Origin: Crotalaria pallida | Taxonomy: Eukaryota > Streptophyta > Magnoliopsida > Fabales > Fabaceae | Assembly (NCBI GenBank): GCA_037953625.1 | Contig: CM075650.1 | Span: forward strand, 146,659,206 to 146,723,205 | Direction of reading: 5' to 3' | DNA length: 64,000 nt | Part shown: positions 11,270 through 22,787 of the stretch, piece by piece | Numbering within the stretch: position 1 is the stretch's first letter | How the letters are laid out: the number at the start of each line of letters is the position of its first letter | Notes under the pieces: model-generated | Database searches by the model: none | What the model was told of the DNA's origin: nothing | Seen by the model: only the letters and a program-made list of their open reading frames with translations | Program-made: the position numbers and the translations under genes

Positions 11270-11770
11270 GACTTTTTCTTTTTGGCCCCACCCATTACTC
11301 TTTGGCATCCACTTGTTATTTATCGCATGAAATAAATCGGAAGATTCTTTCCGCTTGAAATAAGGCGAAAACAAAATAAAACAATTTCCGCCTTATGCAA
11401 GTCGTATTATCTTCCGCCTTTCTAAAGTTGTAAATAAAATAGAGTATTCTACCTTTCATCAGGCAAAAACATTAAAAATTTGTTATAATACCAAAATTGC
11501 CCCTCCGTTCATTCATGTACAAAAGGGAGGTGAAGGGTTCACGGAGGGGCATTTCTGGGATTTCAACATTTTAATTGCTTTGCTTCTTAAAAGGCGAAAC
11601 TATTTCCGCTTTTAAATAGTCGATAATTCTTCCGCCTTATGCAAATCGGTAGTAAATTAAAATAGTTTCCGCGTTTTAAAAATCGGAAATCATCTTCTGC
11701 CTCCATAAAGTCGGTAAATTAAAGGCAATGAGGGCCAAAGAGTAATGGGTGGGAGCAAAAAGAAAAAGTC
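11270..11770. mobile_element. MULE-type MITE with perfect 9-bp TSD and GC-rich internal hairpins
   Basis: The 501-bp element has inverted ends GACTTTTTCTTTTTGG and CAAAAAGAAAAAGTC, with similarity running on through CCACCCATTACTCTTTGGC and its complement. The 9-bp sequence TTATTTTAA flanks both ends (11261-11269 and 11771-11779). The interior has repeated CCGCCTTATGCAA-type phrases in both orientations and a second inverted pair (CCCCTCCGT / ACGGAGGGG near 11500-11550), so one strand could fold extensively. It encodes no protein. Confidence 0.85.
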
Positions 11771-11891
11771 TTATTTTAATGGGTAGGATTTGAAATGTTT
11801 GATTTACATGCATCACACCAAATCATTCCTCATTGAAACCACCAAAAGGTACATGCAAACTAAAACTCAAAAGGTGCATTTTAAACTTAAA

Positions 11892-12411
11892 TTGGCTTTG
11901 ATTTTTTGTATCACCAAATTTATTATTATTTTTTTTTGTGGTTATTGTTCTTATATTTGCTATTCTTAAGCTGTGTGCATTATGAACCGAGGTGATTTGT
12001 GCTTGAGTCTTGCTTTTAAGTTTTTGTTTTCCTATCCAGAAATGTGTTCTAAGGTCTGTAGTACCTGTTTGGAGATTAAATTTTAAGGAGAGATAAATTT
12101 TCAAGGTAGTTTGTAGCATCAAGTTTTTGACTATGGCTTATTTGGTTTATTTTTTCTTTTTTTTTTACGATTGGGTTTCTCTTGGCTTTGATTTTTTGTA
12201 TCACCAAATTTTTTTTTGCGGTTATTGCTCTTATATTTGCTATTCTTAAGCTGTGTGCATTATAAATTGAGGTGATTTGTGCTTGTGTCTTGCTTTTAAG
12301 TTTTTGTTTTCCTATACAAAAATGTGTTCTAAGGTGTGTAGTACCTGATTGGAGATTAAATTTTATGGAGAGATAAATTTTCAAGGTGATTTGTAGCATC
12401 AAGTTTTTGAC
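11892..12411. repeat. Direct duplication, two copies of about 235 bp
   Basis: The copies are at 11892-12131 and 12182-12411. Both begin TTGGCTTTGATTTTTTGTAT and end ATCAAGTTTTTGAC, with small indels between them. They lie just upstream of the Helitron coding region and may be part of its 5' leader. The open frames on the minus strand are repeats of each other and are not considered genes. Confidence 0.7.
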
Positions 12412-13821
12412 TTGACATAGTGTTGCGACTCTATCAGGGGCAAAATCAGTGAACTTTGGCTTGAGATTTGCAGATAACAGGGTAATATTTGACTTGACAT
12501 TGTTATGGAGCAATTGTTGCACATAGTCTTTGTGAATATACGAAGTCCTTGAGCAACTCCGATAGCAATCTTCAATCTCACACCACATTGCAATTGAACA
12601 TTCTTACTTTGAATAAATCCTGTGATTTGCCTTCATTCCAGTATTCATGATGAGAGAATTTATTTTTGTTTCTTTGGCTTCACATTTAGTTTGGTGTCTT
12701 AAATTCGTCGCTGGTGGTCAATGGAAAGTGGAAGAGGGCTTAAGAGAGCTCGGTTTGATCTCAATGGAGGTATTTATTTATTTATTTATTGATTTTTTTT
12801 GTTCCCTTTCCAGCATAGTCTTATATATATATATATATGTATGTATGTTATATGATTTTTTTCTATTAGTGTATTAATGTTTAGCTTTTTTCCCCCTCAG
12901 TTCCTGGTGATGATGCTCAGTTAAGGTTGCCAAAGATGTTAAGGCTAACACCAGGAAAGCATACAATAAGAGGTTTGTTTTTGTGCTATTACCCATTCTC
13001 TGTGTAACTTTCTTTGTTAATTTTTCTGATTTGGACGTATATTGTGATAGTGTCCCATTCAAAAGTGACTGATCATATTGAAGAATTGGTTTCTTCGGGT
13101 AATGTGAGGATGCATGCGCTGTTTGGTAATGATGAGAATCTGAGTGTTAGGAGATTCGGTCAGGATTTTGGCTGTAACAATGGCTCAGGTATGATGTTGT
13201 GTTTTTTGATATGCTGCCTCTTTTGAGTTGCTGAGTATGTAAATGATGTGTTGCACATGTTTCTTATTGTAAAGAATCTTCTGTTTTTGAGTGTTGTGGC
13301 TTTGGGAAAAAATGAGCATCTTAAATTATTTTTTTTGGTAGATTGTTCTCCTGGTGATGGTCGTGTTAGTTCTGGAATTCTGTTTAATGGATGTCGAAGG
13401 GATGTGGTGAATGTTAAGCATTCTTTTGATTTGAATTCTTCCCCAGGTTTTCCTCAATTTTGACCCAATGTTCTGAATTTTTTTATGTTGTTGTTTGGAA
13501 TTTGTTTCTTGACTTTCTTCAGCTTATTCTCTTTTTGTGGTAGATTGTTTTGTTGTTGATGGTGATGTTGGTGTGAGAAGTTGGCAGCAGTAGTCGGTGT
13601 CAAATACAAGCTGATGTATGTGAAGATGGTGATGGCTTTGTTGTAGATGATTTAGATGAGGTGGAAGAGGATAATGAGTTTTGTGAAGAAGTTGATGATT
13701 TTTTTGGTTGGTATTGTTTTGTTTTGCACTCTGTTTTGTTCTTTTTTATTTTTTTTTCCTTTAATGTTTTTTGCTGTGTTTTTTTGTGTTGAATTTAAAT
13801 TGAATTTTGTGAATTTTGCAG

Positions 13822-16713
13822 ATGAAGGTGAACCATGCTTGGAGATGACAAGTTTGAATTTTCATGGTGTTGGGTACTCCGATCTTGGTGATTGTGATTA
13901 CATTTGTAATTATTGTGGAGCTAAATTTTGGTGCAAGGAGAAAGTAAATCCAAAAGAAAGAAGTCGTGTGCCTGTTTATAGTGTTTGTTGCTTGAAAGGC
14001 AAGGTGAAGCTGTCGACTCTTGCTGAACCTCCTGAGTATCTCCAGAGGTTGTTTTTTGATGAGTCTGATCCGGTTTCAAAGCACTTCCAGCAAAATATAA
14101 GAGTTTATAACACGATGTTCTCCTTCACTTCCATGGGTGGTAAAGTTGACAATGCAGTAAATGATGGTCGGGGTCGTTATGGTTATAGGATTTCTAGTCA
14201 AAACCACCATCGTATGGGATCTCTGCTACCATGTGAGGGACAACCACCTAAGTTTGTTCAGCTTTATATATACGATACAGAGAATGAAGTTAGTAATCGG
14301 ATGGCTGTTGGAAGGTTGGATTATTTTCATCTTATTGTTATTATTTGTTTGTTTGATGATTTGTTAATTTATATTGTTGGTGTGGTATTAACTTGGTTTG
14401 TTTTTTTTATATATTTATTTTTTTATTTTTTTATGTTTTTATTTTTTTGTCTGTTTACTCTGGAAAGGTCTTCAAGGTCTGGTGGTGGTCCAGATTATGA
14501 TACTTCGATTGTTGAGGGTCTCAAGGAAATGATTGATGAATATAATATGATTGCTAAGGTTTTTAGAATGACAAGGGATTCTCTACAGTCGCATCCGGTG
14601 AGTAACATGAAGCTGAGGCTGATACGTAAAAGAGATAAGGATTCGAGGTTGTATAATTTGCCGACTGTTGATGAGATAGCTGCTTTGATTCCAGGAGATA
14701 TAGATATTAATAATGTTGAGCGAGATATAATAGTCGAGGCTCGAGATGGTCGTTTGCAAAGGATCCATGAGTTGCATCCTTAGTATGTTCCGATGCATTA
14801 TCCCGTTTTTTTCCCTTATGGTGAGGATGGTTATGTTGATAATACGGCACACCTTGAGTGTACAAAACCGGATGCAAAGCGTAGGGGTAAAATCACACTT
14901 CGTGAATGTTTTGCTTTTAGGTTCCAGGAGAGGGATCAGGAAAATGCTATATATCTATACGGTAGAAAACTTTTCCAGCAGTTTGTGGTGGATGCATATA
15001 CAATGATTGAGAGCTGGAGATTGACATATTATCGTGCTAACCAAAAAAATTTGCGGCAGAGTGTTTATAGGGGATTGGTTGATGCTGTGTATCAGGGTGA
15101 GAGGGAGGGTTGTGCAGTTGGAAAGAAAATTGTGTTGCCTTTAAGTTTTACCGGAGGTGCTCGATACATGATGCAGAATTACCAGGATGCTATGTCTATT
15201 TGCAGATGGGCTAGATATCCGGATGTTTTTATCACCTTCACTTGCAATCCTAAATGGCCGGAGATTACAAGGCATTTAAATGAAAAGGGATTGAATGTAG
15301 AGGACAAACCTGATATAGTTGCTAGAGTTTTTAGAATGAAGCTCCGTGAATTTATTGATGATTTGAAATCTGGAAAGGTTTTTGGAAAGGTTAAGGCAGG
15401 TAATGTTGTATTTGTGTTTTTGTTATTTTGTTGAGTTATTTTCATAATTTTTTGTTTCTTATGTCTTATTATTTTCTGTTTTCCTATTTTTTTAGTTGTC
15501 TACACAATCGAGTTCCAAAAATGTGGTTTGCCGCATGCTCACATATTGTTGTTCCTTCAGCCACAGTGTAAGTATCCGAATCCTGAGGACATTGACAAGA
15601 TCATTTCAGCAGAGATACCTGATCCAGATGAGAATCCTGAATTATACGAGGCAGTGAAGGAATTTATGATGCATGGACCATGTGGTAATTGCGATAAAAA
15701 GGCACCTTGCATGGTTGATGGAAGATGCTCCAAACATTATCCTAAAGAATGGGCAGAAACTACTACTATCAACGAAGATGGATATCCTGTTTATAGGAGA
15801 AGGAGAACGAGAATAAGAATTAAGAAGAATGGGTTCATGCTTGACAATAGAAGCACTGTCCCTTTTAATGCTTATCTTCTTATAAAATATCGATCACATA
15901 TTAATGTTGAGTGGTGCAACCAACAGAGAAGTATTAAATATTTGTTTAAGTATGTTTGCAAGGGAAGTGATCGAGTGACTGCTGCTTTGTACAAACAGTC
16001 CTGTGGAGATTCGGTCATTGAAGTTGATGAGATACAATGTTACTATGATTGCAGATACGTCTCTCCTTGTGAAGCTATGTGGAGAATTTATTCTTTCGAG
16101 ATTAATTACCGTCAACCAGCTGTTGAGAGATTGAAGTATCATTTACCAGGTGAGCAAATTGTTGTGTTTGAGGATCAGGATAATATTGGAGAAGTCATAA
16201 ATCGGCCCACCAATCAAACTTCAATGTTTTTGGCATGGTTTGAAGCAAACCAAGAATATGAGGAAGCTAGGAATTTGACATATGATGAGTTTCCCACGAA
16301 ATTTGTTTTCAAGAGAAAGCAAATGGTATGGCAACCAAGGAAAAAGGGATTAACTATAGGGAGGTTAATCTATGTACCACCGAGTTCCGGGGAGTTATTC
16401 TATTTGAGCATGTTACTTCATAGGGTTAAAGGATCGCGATGTTATGAGGATATACGTACCGTGGATGGAGTTGTACAGCCCACATTTAGGGAGGCATGCT
16501 ATAGGTTAGGTCTTCTAGAAGACGATCGTGAGTTTATCGAAGCAATTAAAGAAGCTGCTCTTTGGGGAAGTGGACATATGTTGCGCTATCTTTTCGTAAG
16601 TATTCTGATGTCGAATAGTGTAAGCAAACCAGAACATGTTTGGGGAGAAACTTGGCGTGAGTTATGTGAAGACTTGGTGTTGCTGCGTCGTAGAAGAATT
16701 GTTTCCGCATCTG
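13822..16713 (+). pseudogene. Helitron Rep (HUH endonuclease) part, with introns and a stop
   Basis: This is the N-terminal half of the Helitron transposase, which nicks and rejoins DNA during rolling-circle-like transposition. Exons inferred from GT-AG borders are 13822 to about 14314, 14468-15399 and 15496-16713. Visible hallmarks are a cysteine-rich start (CDYICNYCGAKFWC), the Helitron-like N domain (MQNYQDAM...PDVFITFTCNPKWPE), the two-histidine HUH motif GLPHAHILLFL at about 15523, and the tyrosine motif IKYLFKYVCKG at about 15932 with both tyrosines present. An in-frame TAG at 14781-14783 interrupts it just before YVPMHYPVFFPYGE. Earlier exons may lie at 12.9-13.5 kb but are not convincing. 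Confidence 0.85.
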
Positions 16714-16793
16714 GTAAATTAATTAAATATATCAAATTTTAAAATTTAATTATTTGTTATTCTGTATGTATTTTGATATGAGTAATTTTTCAG

Positions 16794-18561
16794 TGTCCAG
16801 AATTGAATTCAGTGACATGCAAATTCAGACCTTGGGGTTGGTTGAAATTGAAAAGCATTTGTGCAAGTTAGGAAAATCGTTGGCAGATTTCCCTAATAAG
16901 CCATTACCTCATATGAATGAACAATCAAGGATGAGTAATCAACTTATTCTTGAACAATTAAACTTCGATAGAAATCAGCTGGCTCAAGAATTTAAGAATA
17001 TGTATGGAGCAATGACTGACGAGCAAAAGAATGTGTTTGATGCGATATTGTCTTCGGTTGAGGAAAAAAAGGGCAATGTTTACTTTATGTTGATTCATTG
17101 TTATTAGTCATTGTTAGTGTTTACTTTTGTTTACAATTTTAACTTTGTAGGTGAATTCTTTTTTGTCAATGGATATGGTAGGACAGGTAAAACCTTTTTA
17201 TGAAAGCACTAACTGCGAAACTTAGGTCGATGGGAGAAATAGTGCTTTGTGTTGCATCGATTGGGATTGTTGCTACTTTGCTTCCATTAGCAAGGACAGC
17301 ACATTTGAGTTTTTCTATACCTATTTCTATCTTCAATGAATCTACATGTAGTATCGGTCAAGGGTCTTTGCTTGCTGAGTTAATAAAAAGAAACCTGTCT
17401 AATAATATGGGATGATGCTCCAATGGTAAAAAAACAATGTTTTGAAGCATTGGATAGATCTATGAGAGACATTTTAGGTGTCGAGAATCCTGAGGCTTAT
17501 CTTAAACCTTTTGGTGGTGAGTATGTTGTTTTAGGGGGTGATTTTAGGCAATTTTTACCAATAATCCCTGGAGGTAATAGATCTGATATTGTTTACTCTA
17601 CTATCAATTCTTCTTATTTATGGGATTCTTGCAAAATATATAGATTGTCTAGAAATATGAGGTTGCAGATGAGTAGTGATGCTGCTGAACAAGAAGAGCT
17701 GAGGGAATTTTCTGAATGGATGCTAAAAGTTGGTGATGGTACATTAGGCTTACCCAACGATGGAAAAGCTGAAATTGAGATTCCTGATGAGCTTTTGTTA
17801 AATCATTTTGAAAATCCATTTGAAGAAATTTTTAATGTTGCCTTTCCTGATTTCTATTCCAATTTTACTGATGCTTCTTATTTGCGAGACAGAGCCATAC
17901 TAGCTCCTACGCTTGAAATAGCTCCTACGCTTGAAATTGTTGAACAGATCAATATTTTATAATGAATAAGCTTCCGAACGAGGGTAAAGTGTATTTGAGT
18001 GCTGATAGTGTTGACACTCACGGTCAGCCATACAATATCGCTGCACAAGTTGTGCCACCTTCAATATTGAATGATTTGAAAGTATCTGGCCTCCCAAATC
18101 ATAGTCTTACTTTGAAGGTTGGAACTCCGATAATGTTGTTAAGAAATTTGGATCAAGCAGCTGGTTTATGTAATGGCACACGGCTGATTGTTACACATCT
18201 TGGAGAACATGTAATTGGTGTTGAGGTCATATCAGGTGGCAGTGTTGGACAATCTGTTTTTATCACTCGCATGAGCATATGTCCTTCAGAGGCAAGGCTT
18301 CCTTTCAAGCTTAAACGACGTCAATTTCCTATTACGATTTCGTACTGCATGACAATTAATAAAAGTCAGGGTCAATCACTTGGTAATGTTATTGTGTATT
18401 TACCAAGACCAGTGTTTACTCATGGGCAGCTTTATGTTGCCGTTTCCAGAGTAAAGAGCAAAAAGGGTCTCAAGTTTTGGATACTTGATGATAATGGAGA
18501 GCCTATCAAAAGTACCAGAAATGTTGTGTATAAAGAGATATTTCAGAATGTTGTTGCTTGA
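16794..18561 (+). pseudogene. Helitron PIF1-like helicase part, multiply broken
   Basis: This is the 5'-3' DNA helicase half of the same gene. The exon after the Rep part starts at 16794, and another begins at 17151. The Walker A motif GYGRTGKT is readable at about 17171-17194, but a TGA at 17201-17203 stops it four codons later. A frame change near 17410 and another near 17955 follow. An 18-bp unit encoding APTLEI is tandemly duplicated at 17903-17938. Later helicase motifs remain clear, for example LGGDFRQFLPI, GTPIMLLRNLD, TINKSQGQSL and LYVAVSRVKS. The final stop is at 18559-18561. Confidence 0.85.
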
Positions 18562-19192
18562 ACTCAGCTTCAATTGATTAGAATTTGAGAGGTGAATTTT
18601 CGCTTTTGTTGCTGTTTATTGTTGTTTTGATCCAATGATGTTGAACATAAGTGCTTCACTATTTTTTTGGGGTTTATCATTTTTCCCATTTTGCTTGAGT
18701 CTTGCTATAATTTACTGTTCCAATCGTACTTAGGTTGGACTGTTATTCCTTGAATTTCTTTTTCATATATTGATTACTTGACTAGAAATGCTCATCTTTA
18801 TTTTAGGACTAGATTGGTAGGTGTTGGTTGTTGCTACTCAGAAGTTTGTTGCAGAAGTTGCTCATCTCTATGATAGAAGTTGTTGTGTTTGAGGTATAAA
18901 TATATTTGATTGAAAACCATAAGATAAATTTTTAAGAATATCATTTCGTATGATAGTTTCATCTAGGTAATTTTAGGTGGACTGTTTGTGTGTCATAGTG
19001 AATGACAATTCACTGAGGATTGTCATATTGGGTGCCACTTCATTCATTATGTGGAGAAATGGTGCAGGCTTTGATGGTGCGTTTTTTTGGGTTGGAAATG
19101 AAAAGATGCATACATTGATGAAATGTTGAATATTTTCTTAGTGAATGTATCGGTTCAGAAAATATGGTAAGTGTAATTAATTATAGGACCTC
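18562..19192. other. 3' part of the Helitron, no gene seen
   Basis: The sequence is T-rich on the plus strand and looks like transcript tail and intron-like filler. No protein similarity can be seen. Confidence 0.4.
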
Positions 19193-19200
19193 TATAAATA
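19193..19200 (+). promoter_or_regulatory. TATA box of a possible second Helitron transcript
   Basis: TATAAATA lies in the context CTCTATAAATAGGG. It is followed by a pyrimidine-rich leader (TCTCACTCTCATTCTTCTTC) of the type seen after plant TATA boxes. The short open frame at 19405 lies downstream. Confidence 0.4.
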
Positions 19201-19404
19201 GGGGGTTAAAACGCAAAAGAAGTCATTCTCACTCTCATTCTTCTTCTCATTCCTCATCAAAGTTGGTTTTTTCTCTGCAAAGTAAATAAATTTCTCTCTC
19301 TGTCTTTTCTTCTGAGTTCTTGCTTTTGTTTTTGTTTTTGTTACTACTTATATTATTCTTCTTTGATTTTAAATTCCTCTTCTCATTGTCCGAACGATGA
19401 TGTT

Positions 19405-19629
19405 ATGCGCCTCCACTACTTTTCTACTGGAAGAAGATCTGCACATGTCTTCGGTTGGGATAGGCTGAGAAACCTGTTCAACGTGGCCAATGGAGCGGTT
19501 GTTGATTTTTATTTAAGCTTATCCTTATATATCACAAGAGGCGTGCAAAGGATGCAAGTGGAAAGGAGAAAGAGAAGTAAAGGTGCAACATTCTTCAAAC
19601 AATTGTTTAGTTTTGCTGTTTCAGTGTAA
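19405..19629 (+). CDS. Unrecognised short ORF inside the Helitron
   Basis: The first ATG of this frame is at 19405 and the frame is open to 19629, giving 74 residues that begin MRLHYFSTGRRSAHVFGWDR. The middle is coding-like (RLRNLFNVANGAVVDFYL). The end is basic and unlike a known domain. Autonomous plant Helitrons sometimes carry a second gene after the helicase, often RPA-like, and Helitrons also capture host exons. Either would fit, but I see no RPA signature. It may be one exon of a broken gene. Confidence 0.2.
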   Translation: MRLHYFSTGRRSAHVFGWDRLRNLFNVANGAVVDFYLSLSLYITRGVQRMQVERRKRSKGATFFKQLFSFAVSV

Positions 19630-19973
19630 CTATGATAAATTTATATGACATTTGACTTTTGTTTGCAATTTTCGTTTCAGTATTCATTGAAGTTGGTCAT
19701 CAAGGAGTGATCGAAGTTTCTGGAATGTTGTTTTGGTTTATGATTTTGAAGTGTTAAGAGTTATATTGTATTTGGAATTTTGCGACATTATGTTATTTTA
19801 TATTTCATTCACAAACTGAACATGTTTAAGTTTAAATGTTTTTTCCGCTTCACCTTGACATTATGTTATTTTGCGACATTATTGTTCTTTTTGTTTTTTC
19901 TTATATGTTTTGATATTATCATCTACCCTGTTAATTAAAAATAGCATAAAAATTTAGTTTCTTGATAGCCAAT

Positions 19974-20009
19974 CTAATGCCCATGCGACCACACGGACTT
20001 ACTTACTAG
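19974..20009 (+). other. Helitron 3' terminus: hairpin plus CTAG
   Basis: The arms GCCCATGCG and CACACGGAC pair except at three C/A mismatches, the pattern expected when methylated CpG sites in a perfect stem decay by C-to-T change. CTAG (20006-20009) and the flanking T (20010) follow after a short AT-rich stretch. Confidence 0.75.
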
Positions 20010-20312
20010 TTTTTCAAGTAATTTGATCTGTCCAATTTCCAACCTCACCACTAAATTCAATCTTTATCCCATACAACTCATCATCATACAATCATCACAC
20101 AAAGCATATATCACAAAATATCTTATCAACATATCACTCAATATCAAACAAGTTTATGTCTTAATTGGAACTCCCTTATTAAACCATTTATATGTTTGCC
20201 TTAAATTTGGAATATGTACAAGGTAATTATAATCAATTATAAGACATTTCAGAGTTAATTGTACAAGGAAGTTAGAAGCAGGATTTTGCTTAACCGATTG
20301 GAAATTCTAGTA

Positions 20313-20607
20313 CTCTCTCTGTCCTTTAATATAAGGCACTATTTTGGTAGAATTTGTATCCTTTTTATAAGTCGTTTTAGAATATCTAGGTAGTATTAAA
20401 GAGTTTATTCCAAATACACCCTCATAATTGCATAGAGATGATAGGGTAATAATTAGAATAGAGAGAGAAATTAATAGAGTTGTAAAGTTTTAAATAGGGG
20501 TAACTTTGAAATGACAACATATTTTTTGATAAAATTTAGAGTAATAATTACTTTTCTTAATTTGCGTGAATTAAGTAAAAGTGACTTATAATAAGGGACA
20601 GAGGGAG
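20313..20607. mobile_element. Stowaway MITE
   Basis: The ends CTCTCTCTGTCC and GGGACAGAGGGAG are inverted copies, and TA flanks both (20311-20312 and 20608-20609). The copy at 21032-21317 is the same family in the opposite orientation. It is non-coding. Confidence 0.8.
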
Positions 20608-20835
20608 TAATTGATTAGATCTATCACTGTAAATTTGACACCATTAATTGATTAGCCAAATCTTTAATTAGTTAGTAGTATTAGAAATTAACCCATACAA
20701 GTGCAATTATGATTGTGTTAATTGATTACCGTGACTTGATGCACATATCAGTTTCAAAACTCATTTTCAAGCATGATAATTGAGTATCTAATTATCTATC
20801 GAATAAAAGAAGAAAAATTATAGGGTATAAAAGAA

Positions 20836-21013
20836 AAAGGGTCTTGCTAACAAGTGTCGTGAGGACATTCATTAAGGTTACGTTACTTTAATAGGAAAAA
20901 CAATCATAAGTTATCATTTATTCTTCTATCGAGAATCTAAAAAAATGTATTTTCCAATACTTTTTATCTTTTTTTAGTTGTTTATCAAGTGCCCTTATTA
21001 GTATTTGCCTTAG
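20836..21013. mobile_element. Small TIR element, copy 1
   Basis: The left end GGGTCTTGCTAACAAGTG is matched by an inverted right end around CAAGTGCCCTTATTAGTATT. A second copy is at 21455-21625. It is about 180 bp long and non-coding. The exact ends and target duplication were not fixed, so the superfamily is open. Confidence 0.5.
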
Positions 21014-21031
21014 AAAAATAATTAACAATTA

Positions 21032-21317
21032 CTCCCCGGTCTCTAATTATAAGTCACTTTTACTTAACTCACGTAGATTAATAAAAATAATTATTACTTT
21101 CAAATTTATAAAAAATATCGAAAATTACCCTTATTTAAAACTTTACAATTTTATTCATTTCTCTCTATTAATTGTAAATATTACCCTATCACCCCTATGT
21201 AATTATGAGGAGTGTATTTAAAATAAAATTTTTAATACTATCTAAATATTCCAAAAAAACTTATAAAAAGGGAAAAAAATTATCAAAATGATGTCTTATA
21301 ATAAGGGGTGGAGGGAG
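21032..21317. mobile_element. Stowaway MITE
   Basis: The ends CTCCCCGGTCTC and GGGGTGGAGGGAG have TA on both sides (21030-21031 and 21318-21319). Its interior is the reverse complement of much of the element at 20313-20607. It is non-coding. Confidence 0.78.
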
Positions 21318-21454
21318 TATGTTAAATCAGAAAAAGTAATGCTTTCGTTAATAAATGTAGAAAAATCTTAAATGACACTTAAATAAGTAACGGATAGGAT
21401 AATTGGCAATTGCTAAATGCACGAGTAATTATTACACAAGCAATATAATAGAAA

Positions 21455-21625
21455 TAAGGGTTTTGCTAACCAGTGTTTTTAGGTCACTTATAAAAGAAAA
21501 TTTACTCATAAATCCATCATATTTTATCTTTCGAGAATAAAAAAACACATTTTTCAATACCATTTAACTATATTTAAATGCTTAATCAGTGTCCTAAGGA
21601 CAATTATTAGCATTTTACTAAAAAT
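21455..21625. mobile_element. Small TIR element, copy 2
   Basis: The ends AGGGTTTTGCTAACCAGTG and the inverted ATTATTAGCATTTTACT match the element at 20836-21013. It is non-coding. Confidence 0.5.
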
Positions 21626-22045
21626 AAATATAATAGATTTACTCTTTTTTTTTTTGTTTTTTTTACTGATTTACTTTATTAGACTTTATATTCGAAATAA
21701 GTAATTTATAGTAACAAATAATTGAATGAATAAATTTTTAAAAAGTTGCCTTATTTATAGTATTATTCTCTCCATTCTAATTAATTTATCGGTCATCAGC
21801 ATAAAGTCATTTAATACTTTAATTTTCAAGGTAACATTACATTAATCCTCACACACCTCACATATATATTTCAAAATGATTAAAAGAAATATTAAATTCA
21901 AAAATAATTAATTAATGCATTATTTTCAAATTCTCAAAGAAACCAATAATTTGAAAAAAAAGTCAGAAATTGCTGAAATGATAAATTTGGAAAGGAGACG
22001 AGACAGTAATATTTTTCTTTTATGACCTGCGAGGCTGTGATGGGT

Positions 22046-22053
22046 TATAAATA
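22046..22053 (+). promoter_or_regulatory. TATA box of the cystatin gene
   Basis: TATAAATA in GGGTTATAAATAGGA is 118 bp upstream of the cystatin ATG. The sequence after it is leader-like, with CTCACTCATCTTCACAC. Confidence 0.7.
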
Positions 22054-22163
22054 GGAAACCAACCCTCACTCATCTTCACACAAACTAAACAACAAAGGCT
22101 TGATTAAAAGAAGCATAGTGTAGAAAGAAAAGAAACGTGAAGAGTGAATAACAAGCAAGCAAC

Positions 22164-22532
22164 ATGGCGGTGATGAAAGTGAGGTGCCTTCTTCTTCTTG
22201 TCTTTGTTACTATTGTTGTTGTATCAACTTCAACTTCAACTTCTTCTGAGGCAGTGCGAGGAAGAGGAGGAGTTTGGATCCCAATAAAGAACGTGAATGA
22301 GCGAAACGTGGTGGAAGTAGCGAAGTTCGCGGTGGCTGAATACGACAGCGCAACAGATGCAACACTGAGATTGAGGAGAGTGATAAAGGGAGAGAAACAG
22401 GTGGTGGCTGGCACCACATACCGCCTTGTCCTCGCCGCAAGTGATAACAATAATTATGAAGCCGTTGTGTTGGAGAAGCCTTGGCTGCGTTATAGGAGCC
22501 TCGATTCCTTTCGCCCTCTTGATCGTGCTTAA
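22164..22532 (+). CDS. Secreted phytocystatin (cysteine protease inhibitor)
   Basis: The 122-residue protein has no intron. Residues 1 to about 28 form a signal peptide (MKVRCLLLLVFVTIVVV), so it should enter the secretory pathway. The mature part carries all parts of the cystatin wedge: a Gly-Gly pair at 35-36, the plant-specific helix motif VEVAKFAVAEYDS (about 50-62), QVVAG at 79-83, and Pro-Trp at 106-107. Phytocystatins block papain-type proteases by plugging the active-site cleft. They act on the plant's own proteases and on those of herbivores. A TATA box lies 118 bp upstream and an AATAAA downstream. The start is the first ATG after the leader. Codon 60 starts YD where many relatives have YN, a mild difference. 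Confidence 0.92.
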   Translation: MAVMKVRCLLLLVFVTIVVVSTSTSTSSEAVRGRGGVWIPIKNVNERNVVEVAKFAVAEYDSATDATLRLRRVIKGEKQVVAGTTYRLVLAASDNNNYEAVVLEKPWLRYRSLDSFRPLDRA

Positions 22533-22613
22533 TTGCTTATTGTTATTGTTATTGTTATTATTATTACTATTATTAAAGATTTTGTAATTTTGTAATTGTT
22601 CTGTGTTTTAACT

Positions 22614-22619
22614 AATAAA
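22614..22619 (+). promoter_or_regulatory. Poly(A) signal of the cystatin gene
   Basis: AATAAA lies 82 bp after the stop codon in a T-rich context. Confidence 0.6.
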
Positions 22620-22787
22620 AGTCAGAGTAAAATGATTTTGAGACGTATGTCAAGAGGTTTATACAAGCCTACGCATAAGATTGTGACATTTGTTATTTAA
22701 GTTTTTTTATTTATTTTTTTAATTTAAAAAATAACAAAGGTCAAAATCCTATGTGTAAGTTTATGACTAGGTATCTATGTCTCTCAA

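Larger units (their letters stand above)
12600..20009 (+). mobile_element. Degenerate Helitron (5' end not resolved)
   Basis: The coding region at 13.8-18.6 kb encodes the Helitron Rep plus PIF1-type helicase. Downstream, the sequence ends in the usual Helitron way: an imperfect hairpin (GCCCATGCG...CACACGGAC, from about 19979) followed after a few bases by CTAG at 20006-20009 and a T. The 5' terminus should be a TC after an A, but I could not choose one, so 12600 is only a working left limit. The MULE MITE at 11.3-11.8 kb and the direct repeat at 11.9-12.4 kb may lie inside it. Several disabling changes in the gene show that this copy is dead. Confidence 0.8.

Noticed and set aside
11823..12593. 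ORFs of 99 and 170 codons on the minus strand with similar peptides
   Set aside because: They arise from the direct DNA duplication at 11892-12411, and their low-complexity Lys/Asn/Ile composition is typical of AT-rich non-coding DNA.
22085..22450. Minus-strand ORFs over the cystatin gene
   Set aside because: They are shadows of the real plus-strand gene, which has a full domain signature.
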